This document shows, in pieces, positions 62,840-64,000 of a stretch of DNA of 64,000 nucleotides. Positions within the stretch are counted from its first letter, which is position 1. Every line of letters starts with the position of its first letter. The stretch is taken from the NCBI RefSeq assembly GCF_000744785.1, contig NZ_JQMO01000003.1:3472001-3536000 (forward strand), read 5' to 3'. The DNA is from Kitasatospora azatica KCTC 9699 (lineage in GTDB: Bacteria; Actinomycetota; Actinomycetes; Streptomycetales; Streptomycetaceae). Under the pieces are notes generated by a model. That model was not told the origin of the DNA, did no database searches, and worked only from the letters and a program-made list of their open reading frames with translations. The position numbers and the translations under genes were made by a program.

Positions 62840-62894
62840 TCGCCGGCAGAACTGCCAAACGACTCAAATGACTTACACCAGCAAGGGGACAACC

Positions 62895-63242
62895 ATGGAA
62901 GCCAGGGCCCAGGCGCGGTACATCCGCGTCACGCCCATGAAGGCCCGCCGCGTGGTGGACCTCATCCGTGGCCTGAACGCCACGGAGGCCCAGGCGATCC
63001 TGCGGTTCGCTCCGCAGGCCGCCACCGTGCCGGTCGGCAAGGTGCTCGACAGCGCCATCGCCAACGCCGTGCACAACTACAACCACAACAACGTGGACGA
63101 CCTCGTCATCAGCGAGGCGTACGTTGACGAGGGTCCGACCCTGAAGCGGTTCCGTCCGCGTGCCCAGGGCCGTGCCTACCGGATCCGCAAGCGGACCAGC
63201 CACATCACCGTGGTCGTCAGCAGCAAGGAAGGGACCCGGTAA
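62895..63242 (+). CDS. rplV: Ribosomal protein L22
   Basis: A 115-residue L22 (EARAQARYIRVTPMKARRVVDLIRG in two parts, RPRAQGRAYRIRKRTSHI). ATG at 62895 following AAGGGGA. Its stop overlaps rpsC by one base. Confidence 0.98.
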   Translation: MEARAQARYIRVTPMKARRVVDLIRGLNATEAQAILRFAPQAATVPVGKVLDSAIANAVHNYNHNNVDDLVISEAYVDEGPTLKRFRPRAQGRAYRIRKRTSHITVVVSSKEGTR

Positions 63243-64000
63243 TGGGCCAGAAGGTTAACCCGCACGGGTTCCGCCTCGGCATCAGCACGGACTTCAAGTC
63301 CCGCTGGTACGCCGACAAGCTGTACAAGGACTACGTCAAGGAAGACGTTGCCATTCGTCGCATGATGACGAAGGGCATGGAGCGCGCCGGCATCTCGAAG
63401 GTTGAGATCGAGCGCACCCGCGACCGCGTCCGCGTCGACATCCACACCGCTCGCCCCGGCATCGTCATCGGTCGCCGTGGCACCGAGGCCGACCGCATCC
63501 GCGGCGACCTCGAGAAGCTGACCGGCAAGCAGGTCCAGCTGAACATCCTCGAGGTCAAGAACCCCGAGCTGGACGCCCAGCTCGTGGCTCAGGGCGTCGC
63601 GGAGCAGCTGTCCTCCCGCGTGTCGTTCCGCCGTGCCATGCGCAAGTCGATGCAGGGCACCATGAAGTCCGGCGCCAAGGGCATCAAGGTCCAGTGCTCC
63701 GGTCGTCTCGGCGGCGCCGAGATGAGCCGTTCGGAGTTCTACCGCGAGGGCCGTGTGCCGCTGCACACCCTTCGTGCGAACGTCGACTACGGCTTCTTCG
63801 AGGCCAAGACGACCTTCGGCCGCATCGGCGTGAAGGTCTGGATCTACAAGGGCGACGTCAAGAACATCGCCGAGGTCCGCGCTGAGAACGCTGCTGCCCG
63901 CTCGGGCAACCGTCCGGCCCGCAACGACGCCCGCCCCGCGCGTGGCGGCGAGCGCGGTGGCCGTGGCGGCGAGCGCGGTGGCGCCCGTGGTGGCCGTCGT
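63242..64000 (+). CDS. rpsC: Ribosomal protein S3 (cut by the window end)
   Basis: The first 253 residues of S3 (MGQKVNPHGFRLG, IGRRGTEADRIRGDLEKLT KH domain, GCSGRLGG-type segment, then an Arg/Gly-rich tail). No stop before 64000; the tail is usual in actinomycetes. Continues beyond the window. Confidence 0.97.
   Translation, partial: MGQKVNPHGFRLGISTDFKSRWYADKLYKDYVKEDVAIRRMMTKGMERAGISKVEIERTRDRVRVDIHTARPGIVIGRRGTEADRIRGDLEKLTGKQVQLNILEVKNPELDAQLVAQGVAEQLSSRVSFRRAMRKSMQGTMKSGAKGIKVQCSGRLGGAEMSRSEFYREGRVPLHTLRANVDYGFFEAKTTFGRIGVKVWIYKGDVKNIAEVRAENAAARSGNRPARNDARPARGGERGGRGGERGGARGGRR

Overview
The window looks like chromosomal DNA of a high-GC actinomycete, most likely Streptomycetaceae (Streptomyces or Kitasatospora type). 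The reasons are very high GC, many GTG starts, a TTG-start rpoB, a NusG with a long acidic N-terminal extension, and the core order murB - adenosine deaminase - aspC - tRNA-Trp - secE - nusG - rplK - rplA - lipoproteins - rplJ - rplL - rpoB - rpoC - rpsL - rpsG - fusA - tuf - rpsJ and onward.

Bases 1-23331 hold one accessory operon, probably continuing upstream of the window, for a polyunsaturated-fatty-acid-synthase-like (Pfa-type, 'secondary lipid') megasynthase. In order it encodes a free acyl carrier protein, a thioesterase, a PfaA-like protein (KS-AT-ACPx3-KR-DH), a PfaC-like protein with a PfaB-type AT built in (KS-CLF-AT-DH-DH), a PfaD-type flavin enoylreductase, two acyl-CoA-dehydrogenase-like proteins, a 52-residue zinc-ribbon protein, a Sfp-type phosphopantetheinyl transferase and an FAD-dependent amine-oxidase-like protein. 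The transferase would activate the four carrier domains, the megasynthase would build and partly reduce/dehydrate the chain, and the flavoproteins may tailor unsaturation. The product is unknown. Repeated ATTCA half-sites lie just upstream.

Bases 23337-26021 form a small regulatory/export island: a DUF3291-like protein, a DHA2-type MFS exporter, and a convergent MerR-family regulator. A related 23-bp element lies in both the regulator promoter and the DUF3291 promoter, suggesting one regulon.

Bases 26061-45316 are core genes: murB, a tiny His-rich membrane protein, adenosine deaminase, an aspartate-aminotransferase-type enzyme, tRNA-Trp, secE, nusG, L11, L1, three tandem paralogous lipoproteins, L10/L7-L12 with a leader and attenuator, and rpoB-rpoC. 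Bases 45325-54398 are a lineage-variable insert between rpoC and rpsL: an ECF sigma factor coupled to an SRPBCC protein, a divergent DUF4097 lipoprotein, a two-component system, a 20-bp tandem repeat array in front of a tightly coupled sirtuin - cytochrome P450 - ADP-ribosylglycohydrolase operon, a DUF2786 protein and a DUF1707/DUF4190 protein. From 54489 to the right edge run the str operon (rpsL, rpsG, fusA, tuf) and the start of the S10 operon (rpsJ, rplC, rplD, rplW, rplB, rpsS, rplV, rpsC cut by the window end). No insertion sequence, integrase, CRISPR array or rRNA gene was recognised.
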